Part shown: piece after piece, positions 44,211 through 53,178 of the stretch
How the letters are laid out: every line of letters starts with the position of its first letter
How positions within the stretch are numbered: position 1 is the first letter of the stretch
NCBI GenBank assembly: GCA_910587075.1
Contig: CAJUKE010000015.1
Span: 1 to 64,000, forward strand
DNA from: an uncultured Muribaculaceae bacterium
GTDB taxonomy: Bacteria > Bacteroidota > Bacteroidia > Bacteroidales > Muribaculaceae
Direction: 5' to 3'
Length of the DNA: 64,000 nt
Program-made: the position numbers and the translations under genes
Notes under the pieces: model-generated
What the model was told of the DNA's origin: nothing
Database searches by the model: none
Seen by the model: only the letters and a program-made list of their open reading frames with translations

Positions 44211-45218
44211 ATGAATATAGCTATCGTTGGAGCCTCCGGGGCCGTCGGCCAGGAGCTTATGAAGGTGCTCGAAGAGCGCCATTTCCCCGCTGAGAATGTG
44301 GTCCTGTTCGGTTCGAGCCGCAGCGCCGGGCGCAAATACGCGTTCCGCGGTCAGGAGCTGACCGTCAAGGAGCTTACGGAGAATCCCGACGATTTCAGCG
44401 GTATCGACATAGCCTTCACCTCGGCCGGGGCTGGCACCTCGCGCCGCTTCGCGGAGGTGATCACCGCGCGCGGCGCCGTGATGATCGACAACTCGTCGGC
44501 CTTCCGCATGGACGAGGATGTGCCCTTAGTGGTGCCGGAAGTCAACGGCGACGACGCTTTCAACGCGCCGCGCCGCATAATCGGCAACCCCAACTGCACC
44601 ACCATACAGATGGTGGTGGCCCTCAAGCCCATCAACGAAATTTCGCCGCTGCGCCGCGTGTGCGTGGCCACCTACCAGGCGGCCTCCGGCGCCGGAGCCG
44701 CCGCGATGGAGGAGCTCCGCGAACAGGCCGGGGAGGTGCTCCGCGGCGAGAAGCCCACCGTCGAGAAGTTCTCGGCCCAGCTCGCTTTCAACCTCATACC
44801 CCACGTCGACGTATTCACCGACAACGGCTACACCAAGGAGGAGATGAAGATGGTCAACGAGACCCGCAAGATCATGCACGCCCCCGGACTCCGCGTGAGC
44901 GCGACCTGCGTGCGCGTGCCGGTGATGCGCGCCCACTCCGAGGCTATCTGGGTGGAGACCGAGGGCCCCGTCACCCTCGACCAGGCCCGCGAGGCGTTCC
45001 GCTCGGCCCCCGGCGTGGAGCTGATGGACGACCCCGCCAACCGCGTATACCCGATGCCCTACACCCTGGCCGGAACCGACCCCGTGTTCGTAGGGCGCCT
45101 GCGCCAGGACCTCGCCGACGACAACTCCCTGACCTTCTGGACCGTCAGCGACCAGATCCGCAAGGGCGCAGCCCTCAACGCCGTGCAGATCGCCGAGCTC
45201 CTCATAAGCAAGAAATAA
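44211..45218 (+). CDS. asd: Aspartate-semialdehyde dehydrogenase
   Basis: 335 residues. Catalyses NADPH-dependent reduction of aspartyl phosphate on the route to lysine, diaminopimelate, threonine and methionine. NADP motif GASGAVGQE (7-15) and the catalytic Cys129 in GNPNCTTIQ; ATYQAASGAG is the usual substrate loop. Possible -7 box TAAATTCG at 44161-44168. An 18-bp palindrome lies farther upstream (44105-44122). Confidence 0.95.
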   Translation: MNIAIVGASGAVGQELMKVLEERHFPAENVVLFGSSRSAGRKYAFRGQELTVKELTENPDDFSGIDIAFTSAGAGTSRRFAEVITARGAVMIDNSSAFRMDEDVPLVVPEVNGDDAFNAPRRIIGNPNCTTIQMVVALKPINEISPLRRVCVATYQAASGAGAAAMEELREQAGEVLRGEKPTVEKFSAQLAFNLIPHVDVFTDNGYTKEEMKMVNETRKIMHAPGLRVSATCVRVPVMRAHSEAIWVETEGPVTLDQAREAFRSAPGVELMDDPANRVYPMPYTLAGTDPVFVGRLRQDLADDNSLTFWTVSDQIRKGAALNAVQIAELLISKK

Positions 45219-45260
45219 ACCCTCCGGCCCGCGATCCGGCCACGACTTAACCGTTCAAGC

Positions 45261-47453
45261 ATGCATCTCCTATCGGCGCCATTAGTAACAGGTCCCGTCA
45301 CGATATTCCTTATCGTGATGGTGATTATCCTACTCGCGCCGGTGCTGCTGAACCGCCTGAAGATACCCCACATAGTCGGGATGATCGTGGCGGGCATCAT
45401 CGTGGGCCCCTACGGACTCAACATCCTCGACAGCGACAGCTCCTTCGCCATTTTCGGCCAGGTGGGGCTGCTCTACCTGATGTTCCTGGCGGGGCTGGAG
45501 ATTGATATGTTCCACCTGCGGCTCAACCTGCGCCGCGGGCTCGGCTTCGGGCTGCTCACATTCTTCATACCGATGGCGATGGGGGTCGTGGCGAGCGTCT
45601 ACATACTCCACACGGGGTGGCTCACGGCCTTCCTCCTGGCGTCGATGTACGCTTCGCACACCCTTATAGCCTATCCCGTCGCGGCCCGTTTCGGAGTCAC
45701 CAAGAGCCCGGCGGTGCTTATCTCCGTGGTAGGCACCATCATAGCCGTGATAGGCGCCCTGTTGGTGCTGGCGGCGTGCGTCAACATCCACGCGACGGGC
45801 GAGTTCCAACTGTCGTCGATGGGTTGGCTCGTGGGCAAGTTGGCGCTTTACTGCGGCGGCGTGCTCTACGCCTATCCGCGGGTTGCGCGCTGGTTCTTCA
45901 AGAGTTACAGCGACCGCGTGACGCAATACGTATTCGTGCTCGCGATGGTGTTCTTCTCGGCGTGGCTCTCCGGGGCGATCGGCCTCGAGCCGGTGCTCGG
46001 AGCCTTCTTCGCCGGACTGGTGCTCAATCGCTACATACCCGCCAACTCGGCGCTGATGAGCTCCATTGAGTTCGTCGGCAACGCCCTGTTCATCCCCTAC
46101 TTCCTGATCGGGGTGGGTATGATGATCAACGTCGGGGTGATTGTGAAGGGTAACACCCTGTGGGTGGCCTCGGTGATGATGGCCGTGGCCCTGGCGAGCA
46201 AATGGATCGCCGCCTGGGGGGCGCAGAAGCTCTACGGCATGGAGGGAGCCGACCGACGCATGATGTTCGGCCTCACGACGGCCCATACCGCCGTGGCCCT
46301 GGCCGTGGTAACCATCGGCTACAATATGATACTCCCCGACGGGTCGAGGATGATGGACGAGACGATACTCAACGGCACGGTGCTCGTGATCCTCGTTACC
46401 TGCGCCATAGCCCCGGTGGTAGCCTCGGCCGCGGCGGCCAAAATCAAGGTGCGGGTGCTCAATGCCATCGGCCCCGAGTCGGCCCAGGAGCAAGCCGCCG
46501 CCAACCGTCGCTACCGTACCCTTGTGGGCGTGGCCAACCCAATCACCGCCGCGTCGCTCGTCGAGCTGGCGCTGCTGTCGCGCGTCAACCGCGGGGGGGC
46601 CTCGCCCGACCTTATGTACGCCCTGCACGTCCGCAACGACACCACTCCCGCCTCCCGCGCCCTGGGGCGCAACGCCCTGCGCCTGGCCCAGGAAGCAGCA
46701 GCAGCCGCGGCAGCGAGCCTCGACACCATTGAGCGTTACGACCTCAACACCGTCACCGGCCTGCTCAACGTGATCGAGGAGCGCGACATCAACGAGGTGG
46801 TGCTCGGCATGCACCGCAAGGCAACGGTGATCGACACCTTCCTCGGCTCGAAAATAGAGCAACTGCTCCGCCAGACCAACAGGATGGTGCTCGTGTCGCG
46901 CTGCTACATCCCCCTGAACACCGTGACCCGCATAGCCGTGTTCGTGCCCGAAAAGGCCGAGTACGAGACAGGGTTCTCCCGCTGGGTGCTCACCATAAGC
47001 TCGCTCGCCCGCGAAATCGGGTGCCGCCTGATATTCTGCTGCAAGAGCTCCCAACAGCCCCTGATAAAGGGGGTGATTGCCGCGGCCGACATCGGCGTGC
47101 GACGCGAATACCGCCCGATGGAGAGCCTCGACGACTTCATTCTTCTGGCCAACCGCGTGCTCGACGACGACCTGATGGTGGTCGTGGGCGCCCGCGCCAA
47201 CTCGGTGAGCCACTCGGCCGACCTGGCCGAGATCCCGATGCTTCTGCAGCAGCACTGCGAGCGCAACAACCTCCTGGTGGTCTACCCCGAGCAGTTCGGC
47301 GACGCGCCGCAGCTCCCCTCGTTCACCGACCCTCTGCAGGCCGACCTCGACGCCCCCGTAAGCGGCCTGTGGCACTCGCTGCGCTCCCGCGCCCGCATCG
47401 CCGTCCGCGCCCTGCGCCGCCGCCTCAATCGCAAAAGAAAAAACTCTAAGTAA
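45261..47453 (+). CDS. KefB-like cation:proton antiporter (CPA2) with C-terminal Usp-like region
   Basis: 730 residues. The first 400 form about 12 membrane helices of the CPA2 exchanger fold (LLNRLKIPHIVGMIVAGIIVGPYGLNIL, GQVGLLYLMFLAGLEIDM, GAFFAGLVLNRYIP). The cytoplasmic remainder (about 430-705) looks like a universal-stress-protein tandem (EERDINEVVLGMHRKATVIDTFLG, LMVVVGARANSVSHS) and ends in a basic tail. Probably exchanges Na+ or K+ for protons. It follows asd by 42 bp; a second copy of the structured element begins right after its stop. Confidence 0.87.
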   Translation: MHLLSAPLVTGPVTIFLIVMVIILLAPVLLNRLKIPHIVGMIVAGIIVGPYGLNILDSDSSFAIFGQVGLLYLMFLAGLEIDMFHLRLNLRRGLGFGLLTFFIPMAMGVVASVYILHTGWLTAFLLASMYASHTLIAYPVAARFGVTKSPAVLISVVGTIIAVIGALLVLAACVNIHATGEFQLSSMGWLVGKLALYCGGVLYAYPRVARWFFKSYSDRVTQYVFVLAMVFFSAWLSGAIGLEPVLGAFFAGLVLNRYIPANSALMSSIEFVGNALFIPYFLIGVGMMINVGVIVKGNTLWVASVMMAVALASKWIAAWGAQKLYGMEGADRRMMFGLTTAHTAVALAVVTIGYNMILPDGSRMMDETILNGTVLVILVTCAIAPVVASAAAAKIKVRVLNAIGPESAQEQAAANRRYRTLVGVANPITAASLVELALLSRVNRGGASPDLMYALHVRNDTTPASRALGRNALRLAQEAAAAAAASLDTIERYDLNTVTGLLNVIEERDINEVVLGMHRKATVIDTFLGSKIEQLLRQTNRMVLVSRCYIPLNTVTRIAVFVPEKAEYETGFSRWVLTISSLAREIGCRLIFCCKSSQQPLIKGVIAAADIGVRREYRPMESLDDFILLANRVLDDDLMVVVGARANSVSHSADLAEIPMLLQQHCERNNLLVVYPEQFGDAPQLPSFTDPLQADLDAPVSGLWHSLRSRARIAVRALRRRLNRKRKNSK

Positions 47454-47463
47454 CTGGTCGAAA

Positions 47464-47591
47464 TTATTTTAATATTTATCCGAGAAAAATTTTTAGAAGA
47501 TTTTTCTCGATGAAGAAGGAGTGTAGCGAGCTACACGACTGATGAAGAGAGGAAAAGATTCAAAAATTTTGCCGGAGAAATATTGAAATAA
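47464..47591. ncRNA. Structured intergenic element, copy 2 (nested stem-loop)
   Basis: A 128-bp nested inverted repeat: outer TTATTTTAATATTT/AAATATTGAAATAA (47464-47477 with 47578-47591), then AAAATTTTT/AAAAATTTT, TTTTCTC with GAG(a)GGAAAA, and apical GTGTAG-CGAG-CTACAC. Apical flanks GAAGAAGGA and GACTGATGAA match copy 1 (9914-10021), while the paired bases differ in a compensating way. It lies between the antiporter and DUF1846 genes, both on the plus strand. Confidence 0.7.
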
Positions 47592-47647
47592 TCAGACCCG
47601 TTAGTATAAAATAATTTTGAACAGTTACTTTAGGCTAAAGAAGATAT

Positions 47648-49111
47648 ATGAAACAAGGTTTCGACAACGAGAAATACCTCCGAATACAGTCGGAGCACAT
47701 CAAGGAACGCATAGCCCAGTTCGGCAACAAGCTCTACCTCGAACTCGGCGGGAAGCTCTTTGACGACCACCACGCCTCGCGCGTGCTCCCCGGCTTCCAG
47801 CCCGACAGCAAGCTACGCATGCTCCAGCAGCTCAGCGACAAAGCCGAAATCGTAATCGTCATTTCGGCCCGCGACATCGAGAAGAACAAGGTGCGCTCCG
47901 ACCTGGGCATCACCTACGACATGGACGTGCTGCGCCTGCGCACCGAGTTCCGCAACCGGGGATTCCTCGTAAGCTCCGTGGTGATAACCCACTATAACGG
48001 CCAGAGCAGCGCCGACGCCTTCCGCGCCCGCCTCGACCGCATGGGCATACGCACCTACTGCCACTACACCATCGAGGGGTACCCCACCAACGTGGCCCTG
48101 ATTGACTCCGACGAAGGGTTCGGCCGCAACGACTACATCGAGACCACCCGCCCGCTGGTAATCGTCACCGCCCCCGGCCCCGGCAGCGGCAAGATGGCCG
48201 TATGCCTCAGCCAGCTCTACAACGAGAATAAGCGCGGCGTCGAGGCCGGTTACGCCAAGTTCGAGACCTTCCCCGTGTGGAGCCTCCCCCTGAAGCACCC
48301 CGTCAACATCGCCTACGAGGCCGCTACCGCCGACCTCAACGATGTGAACATGATCGACCCCTTCCACCTCGAAGCCTACGGCAAAACGGCCATCAACTAC
48401 AACCGCGACATCGAAATTTTCCCCGTGCTCGACGCCCTCTTCGAGGGGATTTACGGCAAGAACCCCTACAAGTCGCCCACCGATATGGGGGTCAACATGG
48501 TAGGGTTCTGCATCAGCGACGACGCCGTGTGCCGCGAGGCTTCGCGCCAGGAGATTATCCGCCGCTACTTCACCGCCCTCAACCATATGGCCCAGGGTGA
48601 CGGCAACGAGGCCGAGGTCAACAAAATCGCCCTCCTGTTCCGCCAGGCTGAAATCACGCCCGAGTACCGCAAGCCGGTAGGGGCCGCACGCGCCCGCGCC
48701 GAGCGTAGCGGGGTACCCTGCTCGGCCATCGAGCTTGCCGACGGCACCATCATCACCGCCGAGACCTCGGCGCTCCTCGGCCCCAGCGCCGCCCTGATAC
48801 TCAACGCCGTGAAGCACCTCGCCGGCATCGACCACTCCGTGAAGCTCATACCCCAGGCCCTGATCGAGCCGATACAGCACACCAAGCTCACCTACCTCGG
48901 AGGGCGCAACCCGCGGCTGCACACCGACGAGGTCCTCGTGGCCCTCTCGGTGCTCTCACCCCGCGACGAGCTCTGCCGCCGCGCCCTGGAGAAGCTCCCA
49001 GAGCTCAACGGCTGCCAGGTTCACAGCACCGTGATGCTCGGCGAAGTCGACCACAAAATCTTCAGCAAGCTCGGCGTAGGCCTCACCTGCGACCCCGCCA
49101 AGAAGCACTGA
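47648..49111 (+). CDS. DUF1846 domain-containing protein
   Basis: 487 residues, near the family's usual 495. Typical segments are GFDNEKYLRIQSEHIKERI, GKLFDDHHASRVLPGF, IVTAPGPGSGKMAVCLSQLY and ETSALLGPSAALILNA. Structures of relatives suggest a nucleotide- or metabolite-binding enzyme, but function is unknown. A -7-like TAATTTTG lies at 47612-47619. It ends 78 bp before a strong hairpin. Confidence 0.92.
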   Translation: MKQGFDNEKYLRIQSEHIKERIAQFGNKLYLELGGKLFDDHHASRVLPGFQPDSKLRMLQQLSDKAEIVIVISARDIEKNKVRSDLGITYDMDVLRLRTEFRNRGFLVSSVVITHYNGQSSADAFRARLDRMGIRTYCHYTIEGYPTNVALIDSDEGFGRNDYIETTRPLVIVTAPGPGSGKMAVCLSQLYNENKRGVEAGYAKFETFPVWSLPLKHPVNIAYEAATADLNDVNMIDPFHLEAYGKTAINYNRDIEIFPVLDALFEGIYGKNPYKSPTDMGVNMVGFCISDDAVCREASRQEIIRRYFTALNHMAQGDGNEAEVNKIALLFRQAEITPEYRKPVGAARARAERSGVPCSAIELADGTIITAETSALLGPSAALILNAVKHLAGIDHSVKLIPQALIEPIQHTKLTYLGGRNPRLHTDEVLVALSVLSPRDELCRRALEKLPELNGCQVHSTVMLGEVDHKIFSKLGVGLTCDPAKKH

Positions 49112-49189
49112 CCCACCGTCCCCTTCGGAAGGCACAAGCCATCCCCTCCAAAGGACTCCCTCCAAAAGAAACTCCCACCCAAAGAACAA

Positions 49190-49240
49190 GGCACCGCGCC
49201 AACCCCTCCCCGAGGCCTGGCGCGGTGCCGTTATTATATC
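49190..49240 (+). terminator. Terminator after the DUF1846 gene
   Basis: GGCACCGCGCCA (49190-49201) pairs perfectly with TGGCGCGGTGCC (49218-49229), loop of 16 nt, followed by GTTATTATAT. Confidence 0.75.
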
Positions 49241-49322
49241 GCTGTTTATTTCACTTTTCACTAACACACGCCTCAGCACTCCGCTCAACACCTCGCTCAA
49301 TACCCCGATTCCCCTTGCCATA

Positions 49323-49454
49323 GGTGGAAAACCGTTCCCAAAACCGCGTTTTCCTCCTTACTCATAGCCTCCTCTTGGTGGAATTTTTGCTTGCGACAGG
49401 GGTAAATTCCACCTTTATGACGGTTTTCCACCCCCTATAAGCCCTTTTCCACCT
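49323..49454. repeat. Nested GGTGGAA / TTCCACC inverted repeats
   Basis: GGTGGAAAACCGT (49323-49335) is the exact complement of ACGGTTTTCCACC (49420-49432). Inside lies GGTGGAATTT (49377-49386) with AAATTCCACC (49404-49413), and a fifth arm CCCTTTTCCACCT follows at 49442-49454. It is the main content of the 536-bp gap 49112-49647, apart from the terminator before it and a -7 box after it. Confidence 0.75.
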
Positions 49455-49581
49455 GTTTTCAAGCTCCGGAAAGCGGTAATCTCCAACGGAAGCCGCGGCA
49501 ATTCCCGTCAAAAGTCGATTTATCGTCATCCATCCCTTTTTCCCACCAAAGAACACCCCGCGACCAACCCCCTCCTTTCCC

Positions 49582-49589
49582 TAACTTTG
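49582..49589 (+). promoter_or_regulatory. -7 box of the unknown lipoprotein gene
   Basis: Perfect TAACTTTG, 58 bp before the ATG at 49648. No TTG at the expected -33 position, so an activator may be needed. Confidence 0.5.
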
Positions 49590-49647
49590 CGACATCGGAG
49601 CGCCCCGAATCAATTCAACTAATCACAACCCTCCAACCTTTTTCGTC

Positions 49648-50538
49648 ATGAAAAAACTAATCTACATCCTAACCGGGATAGCCATTCTTTCCGTAGTGGC
49701 TCTTGGTGTTTCATCGTGTCAAAACGATGCCCCTGAGTTTACGACTAATCAAAACAACACAACATCCAAGCCAAACCAAGCATCTGACCTACTCTCGTCG
49801 TTCCACGACAATCTCCCATCAGTTCTCGATCATCCAATCACAGAACCGCTAAGCAGGGCTGGTATAATAGGGGGTATCGGGAAAATCGACACAACCGCCT
49901 TCGGTCCCCGCGATCCTGGCCCAGGGTTCACCCCCATTTTTGTCGATTCCCTCAATTGGGGGCACCGCCCCATCCCGAATTCAAGAATAACACCACGATG
50001 GTTAATGGACCTGATTCAAGAGACAGGTTCAGAAATAAGCCTTACATACGATGGCACATTCAACTATCAGATAAATATTTCTGATAGCGAAGCCGAAGAT
50101 GCTTTATCGCCGTTAATCCCTTCCGCAAGGGAGTATCTAAAAAGCAAGGGATTCACTGATACCGATATATCATCAATGCTTCTCGCTAATCATGCCAAAG
50201 AGAGCGATCTCGTCGTATTCACTCTATTATTGGCAGAGGAAGAAGAGAGCCAAGTCGATGGCGACCCCTTAGACCAAATCTTCATAGACCCGTCAATCTT
50301 CTCCCATCCATATGAGGAATACGAAACAGAGACAATAACCTGGAGAACTGTTGGCCGATGCGCCTTAGAAGCAGCTGGATTTGACATTTTACACGCTCTC
50401 GTAGGTACCGCTTATGAAGCATGGACTGTAGGGCTAATTACATCTGCGTTTCGTACATTCCTGGTAAAAGCGATAGGTCCTGTAGCCGCAATTGTAACAA
50501 TAGCGCACTTTTCGTACTGTATTGCCTCACACGCTTAG
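49648..50538 (+). CDS. Unknown lipoprotein with bacteriocin-like hydrophobic tail
   Basis: 296 residues, not recognised. It has a lipoprotein signal (lipobox VSSC, Cys24), an Asn/Thr/Pro-rich linker, a polar middle, an acidic stretch (EEEESQVDGDP), and a C-terminal 66 residues (231-296) that are hydrophobic and rich in Gly and Ala, with cysteines at 238 and 291 near both ends and the segment KAIGPVAAIVTIAHF. That tail looks like a membrane-active peptide domain, so release of a toxin from the lipoprotein is possible but unproven. GC content is clearly below that of the neighbours, a sign of transfer. A strong hairpin separates it from two membrane-protein genes. Confidence 0.6.
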   Translation: MKKLIYILTGIAILSVVALGVSSCQNDAPEFTTNQNNTTSKPNQASDLLSSFHDNLPSVLDHPITEPLSRAGIIGGIGKIDTTAFGPRDPGPGFTPIFVDSLNWGHRPIPNSRITPRWLMDLIQETGSEISLTYDGTFNYQINISDSEAEDALSPLIPSAREYLKSKGFTDTDISSMLLANHAKESDLVVFTLLLAEEEESQVDGDPLDQIFIDPSIFSHPYEEYETETITWRTVGRCALEAAGFDILHALVGTAYEAWTVGLITSAFRTFLVKAIGPVAAIVTIAHFSYCIASHA

Positions 50539-50548
50539 AGTTAATAAT

Positions 50549-50584
50549 GCTATTCTTGATGGGTTGACATCCATCAAGAATAGC
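50549..50584 (+). terminator. Hairpin between lipoprotein and membrane-protein genes
   Basis: GCTATTCTTGATGG (50549-50562) pairs perfectly with CCATCAAGAATAGC (50571-50584), loop GTTGACAT. No T run follows, so partial termination or mRNA protection is more likely than full termination. Confidence 0.7.
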
Positions 50585-50611
50585 TGAAGTTCACAAAAAT
50601 GATGGATTTCT

Positions 50612-51055
50612 ATGGATAGCAACGTATTATGGCGGGCGGCCTCATTGGCTTGGTTCGCGTTCGTGTGGGCGATATGCCTGATACCTATAGCAAAAGTGGC
50701 CTATTCCGCAGGCAGGCATGGCGACAGGAGGATTGTGTGGCGGTCGGTGGCACTTGCCGTGGTCTGCGTGCCAATATTATGGCTCTGCACATCATTCCTA
50801 CTGACAAACGGCCAGCCATCGCTTGATTTCCGCCTGGACACAAATAGCGAAGGCAGCTTGTTTGCCAAGGTGGCTCTTACCGCAGCGTTCATTATAGTCT
50901 GGGGGATAGTTATCAGAAACCTATGGGTTCAATATCGCCGTTTTAAGCAGACCTCCGATATGAAACGACTCTGCCTGTTGGCCATCTGCGCATTAACGTT
51001 AGCCTTATGGGCATTCATTTCATGGGGGCTACTCTTCGGCTTCAGCCACGCTTGA
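50612..51055 (+). CDS. Unknown four-helix membrane protein
   Basis: 147 residues, no recognised family. Hydrophobic segments lie at about 9-29, 44-65, 82-103 and 120-143; a basic loop (YRRFKQTSDMKR) sits before the last. It is 73 bp after the unknown lipoprotein gene and may be cotranscribed with it. Small integral membrane proteins next to toxin genes often give immunity, but that is inference from position only. Confidence 0.65.
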   Translation: MDSNVLWRAASLAWFAFVWAICLIPIAKVAYSAGRHGDRRIVWRSVALAVVCVPILWLCTSFLLTNGQPSLDFRLDTNSEGSLFAKVALTAAFIIVWGIVIRNLWVQYRRFKQTSDMKRLCLLAICALTLALWAFISWGLLFGFSHA

Positions 51056-51105
51056 CATTTCATTCGCATAACCCTTATCAAAAGCTAAAAAATTCCGCTG
51101 AAGAG

Positions 51106-51136
51106 TTGGGCGTTCACCGCGAAATAGGTAGTTTTG
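51106..51136 (+). promoter_or_regulatory. Possible promoter of the six-helix membrane protein gene
   Basis: TTG (51106-51108) and TAGTTTTG (51129-51136), 20 bp apart, 55 bp before the ATG at 51192. Confidence 0.4.
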
Positions 51137-51191
51137 CGGACGGTCAACCATTGAAGGCTGCTTACAGCCCCTCAATCAACTCTTTTACAAA

Positions 51192-51893
51192 ATGGATATA
51201 TCAAGTTCGGCGATTATAAGCTACTTTGTTATCGGATGGGGCGTGTTCATCACGCTCTACTGCCTGGTCGCGCTCGGCCAACTGTCATTTTTCGCCTGCG
51301 AGTCGCTGCGACGGCGGGAATATGGATCGGCTCTGCGATACGCCGCGCTATTTGTCGCCGCTGCTATTCTGTCGTGGTTCATACTGCCGTTTGACAAGCT
51401 TGGCATAAGTCGGTCGCCCGACAGCCTGTTTCAGGCGTTCTCCGTAAGTGATATGGTTGTGGAGGGCACCTGGAGCGGCTTCGTCGTTACCGCGGGGCGG
51501 ATACTGAGCGCCTTGTTGCTCATCGGCTTAATCGTAGGCTTAATTCGGTTTATCCGGCGCTCGATAACCACGAAAGATGGATGGTCGATCGCCGCAAGCA
51601 TTCTCTTTTCCCTGATTTTCATCGGTTTCGCCGCGGTGATTCTCACGGGCATCGAGAACCTGTTTGCCAAAATAGCCGCTAACGGACAAGGGGTCACCCT
51701 CACGGTCGCCAATTGCGCCGCGCTCATCTCCTTTATAGTCCTATGGATTTTCGCCCTTGGTGCCACCTCGCGGGCGTTCTACAAAGCCGTAACCCGGGAG
51801 TCAAGGTCGCAACTCATCCTCAGCGCCGTCCTCTTTTTCGTCGGACTGCCGCTGCTAAGCTATGTCAGCTGGCTGATTGTTCCGGGGCTATAA
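51192..51893 (+). CDS. Unknown six- or seven-helix membrane protein
   Basis: 233 residues, no recognised family. Hydrophobic stretches are at about 9-30, 46-65, 97-120, 132-153, 169-190 and 207-228. Its topology and style resemble two copies of the preceding 147-residue protein; both have short basic loops such as RRREYGS and RRSITTKDG. It has its own possible promoter. Converges on the DUF4834 gene 66 bp away. Confidence 0.6.
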   Translation: MDISSSAIISYFVIGWGVFITLYCLVALGQLSFFACESLRRREYGSALRYAALFVAAAILSWFILPFDKLGISRSPDSLFQAFSVSDMVVEGTWSGFVVTAGRILSALLLIGLIVGLIRFIRRSITTKDGWSIAASILFSLIFIGFAAVILTGIENLFAKIAANGQGVTLTVANCAALISFIVLWIFALGATSRAFYKAVTRESRSQLILSAVLFFVGLPLLSYVSWLIVPGL

Positions 51894-51959
51894 AGCGGGC
51901 CATCGCAGCCCCGCACCGCGCCAAACCCGACGCGCGGCGAGGCGCGGGAGAGCCCGCGG

Positions 51960-52334
51960 TCAGTTGCCGGAGGGGGGAAGCTCCTCCCAGGTGACGTCGA
52001 TGGTCTGCGACTCGATTTCGATGGAGGTCTCGGTGGTTGTGGCCGAGGGAGCCGAGGGGTCGGCGGGGAGCTCGGTGAAACGGGCGTAGTCGCCCGAGGC
52101 GGGGTCGATTTTCTTGCGGCGGGGAGCGGGGGCGCTCCATCCACCCTTGCGCCCTTTTTCGCGGCGGGGAGCCTCGCCGGAGGCGCTGTCGGCGGCAGTT
52201 GTGAAGCCGTTGCGGCGGAGGAAGTCCTCCATGGCCTTCTGTGGGTCGCGGTAGGCCTTATAGACGCGCCACGCGGGTCGCGCCACGAAATAGAATAGAA
52301 TTACTATAAGTATTATCCAAATCATCGCATTCAA
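51960..52334 (-). CDS. DUF4834 family membrane-anchored protein
   Basis: 124 residues. One N-terminal membrane helix (WIILIVILFYFVA, about 6-18) is followed by WRVYKAYRDPQ and a polar, charged tail with RRKKIDPASGDYARFTEL, the conserved end of this Bacteroidetes family. Function unknown. Downstream of pssA on the same strand by 90 bp; possibly part of that operon. Confidence 0.8.
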   Translation of the reverse strand: MNAMIWIILIVILFYFVARPAWRVYKAYRDPQKAMEDFLRRNGFTTAADSASGEAPRREKGRKGGWSAPAPRRKKIDPASGDYARFTELPADPSAPSATTTETSIEIESQTIDVTWEELPPSGN

Positions 52335-52424
52335 GGGATTAACGGCCCGAGGTCATCGCGGGCCGGATGGTGTTGGGGAAAGAGTTTCGCCGTCAGCCTC
52401 TACGGGGCCACGCTCCGCGGGCGA

Positions 52425-53144
52425 TTACTTGAAGATGAGCGCCAGCACTATGTACAGAATGATGGCCGGGGCGAAACCTGCTACCCCGAAGAATACAACA
52501 AACGCGGCGCACCCGAAGATTAGCAGATAGCGGGGAAAATTCTCGCTCAGCGAGAAGTTCTTGAGTTTCAGGGAGAACATACGCGCCGGGGCCACCATCA
52601 TCAGCGAGGCCGCGGCTATCAGGGCGCACCAGCAGAGGGCCGAGAGCCAGGCGGGGCCGAACGACACCAGCGAGGGCTCGGTGACAATCCAGGCCGTGGC
52701 GCCAATCCAGAAGATCGCCTCGGCGGGGATGGGGAGTCCGCGGAACACGGTGGCCTGCGAATCGTCGATGTTGAATTTGGCCAGGCGGAGCTGCCCCATA
52801 ACGGGTATCAGCAGCGCGGCGTAAGGGAGCCAGCCCGCGGGGCTGTAGGCGCGCAGCAGGTTGAACAGCAGCATCGCAGGGGCCACGCCGAAGCTCACCA
52901 GGTCGGAGAGGGAGTCAAGCTCCTTACCCATCGCGGAGTAAGCCTTCAGCAGGCGGGCCGAGAGGCCGTCGCAGAAGTCGAAAATTGCGGCGAGCCCTAT
53001 GCACACCCACACCCACTGGTACCCCGCCAGGGGGCCGAACTGCTCGAACGGGCTGAAGGCGAAGGTGATTGCCACCGCGCCGCTTATGAGGTTGCAGCAG
53101 GTGATTGTGTTGGGTATGGAGCGGGTGATTACGTTCATCGTCAA
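52425..53144 (-). CDS. pssA: CDP-diacylglycerol-serine O-phosphatidyltransferase
   Basis: 239-residue membrane enzyme that makes phosphatidylserine. The CDP-alcohol phosphotransferase signature is complete: Asp59-Gly60, Ala63-Arg64, Gly73, Asp77 and Asp81 in DGLSARLLKAYSAMGKELDSLSD. Several membrane helices follow. It starts 34 bp after psd, so both steps of phosphatidylethanolamine synthesis are in one operon. Confidence 0.94.
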   Translation of the reverse strand: MTMNVITRSIPNTITCCNLISGAVAITFAFSPFEQFGPLAGYQWVWVCIGLAAIFDFCDGLSARLLKAYSAMGKELDSLSDLVSFGVAPAMLLFNLLRAYSPAGWLPYAALLIPVMGQLRLAKFNIDDSQATVFRGLPIPAEAIFWIGATAWIVTEPSLVSFGPAWLSALCWCALIAAASLMMVAPARMFSLKLKNFSLSENFPRYLLIFGCAAFVVFFGVAGFAPAIILYIVLALIFK

Positions 53145-53178
53145 AAAGCGTTTTGTTGGGAAACTGGCTCGGCCGCGC

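Noticed and set aside
45330..47375. 681-codon minus-strand frame opposite the KefB-like gene
   Set aside because: His/Gly-rich antisense shadow of a clear membrane transporter.
49362..49556. 64-codon minus-strand ORF in the gap before the unknown lipoprotein
   Set aside because: It lies in the inverted-repeat region, has no homologous motif that I know, and its sequence follows from the repeats; kept as noncoding.
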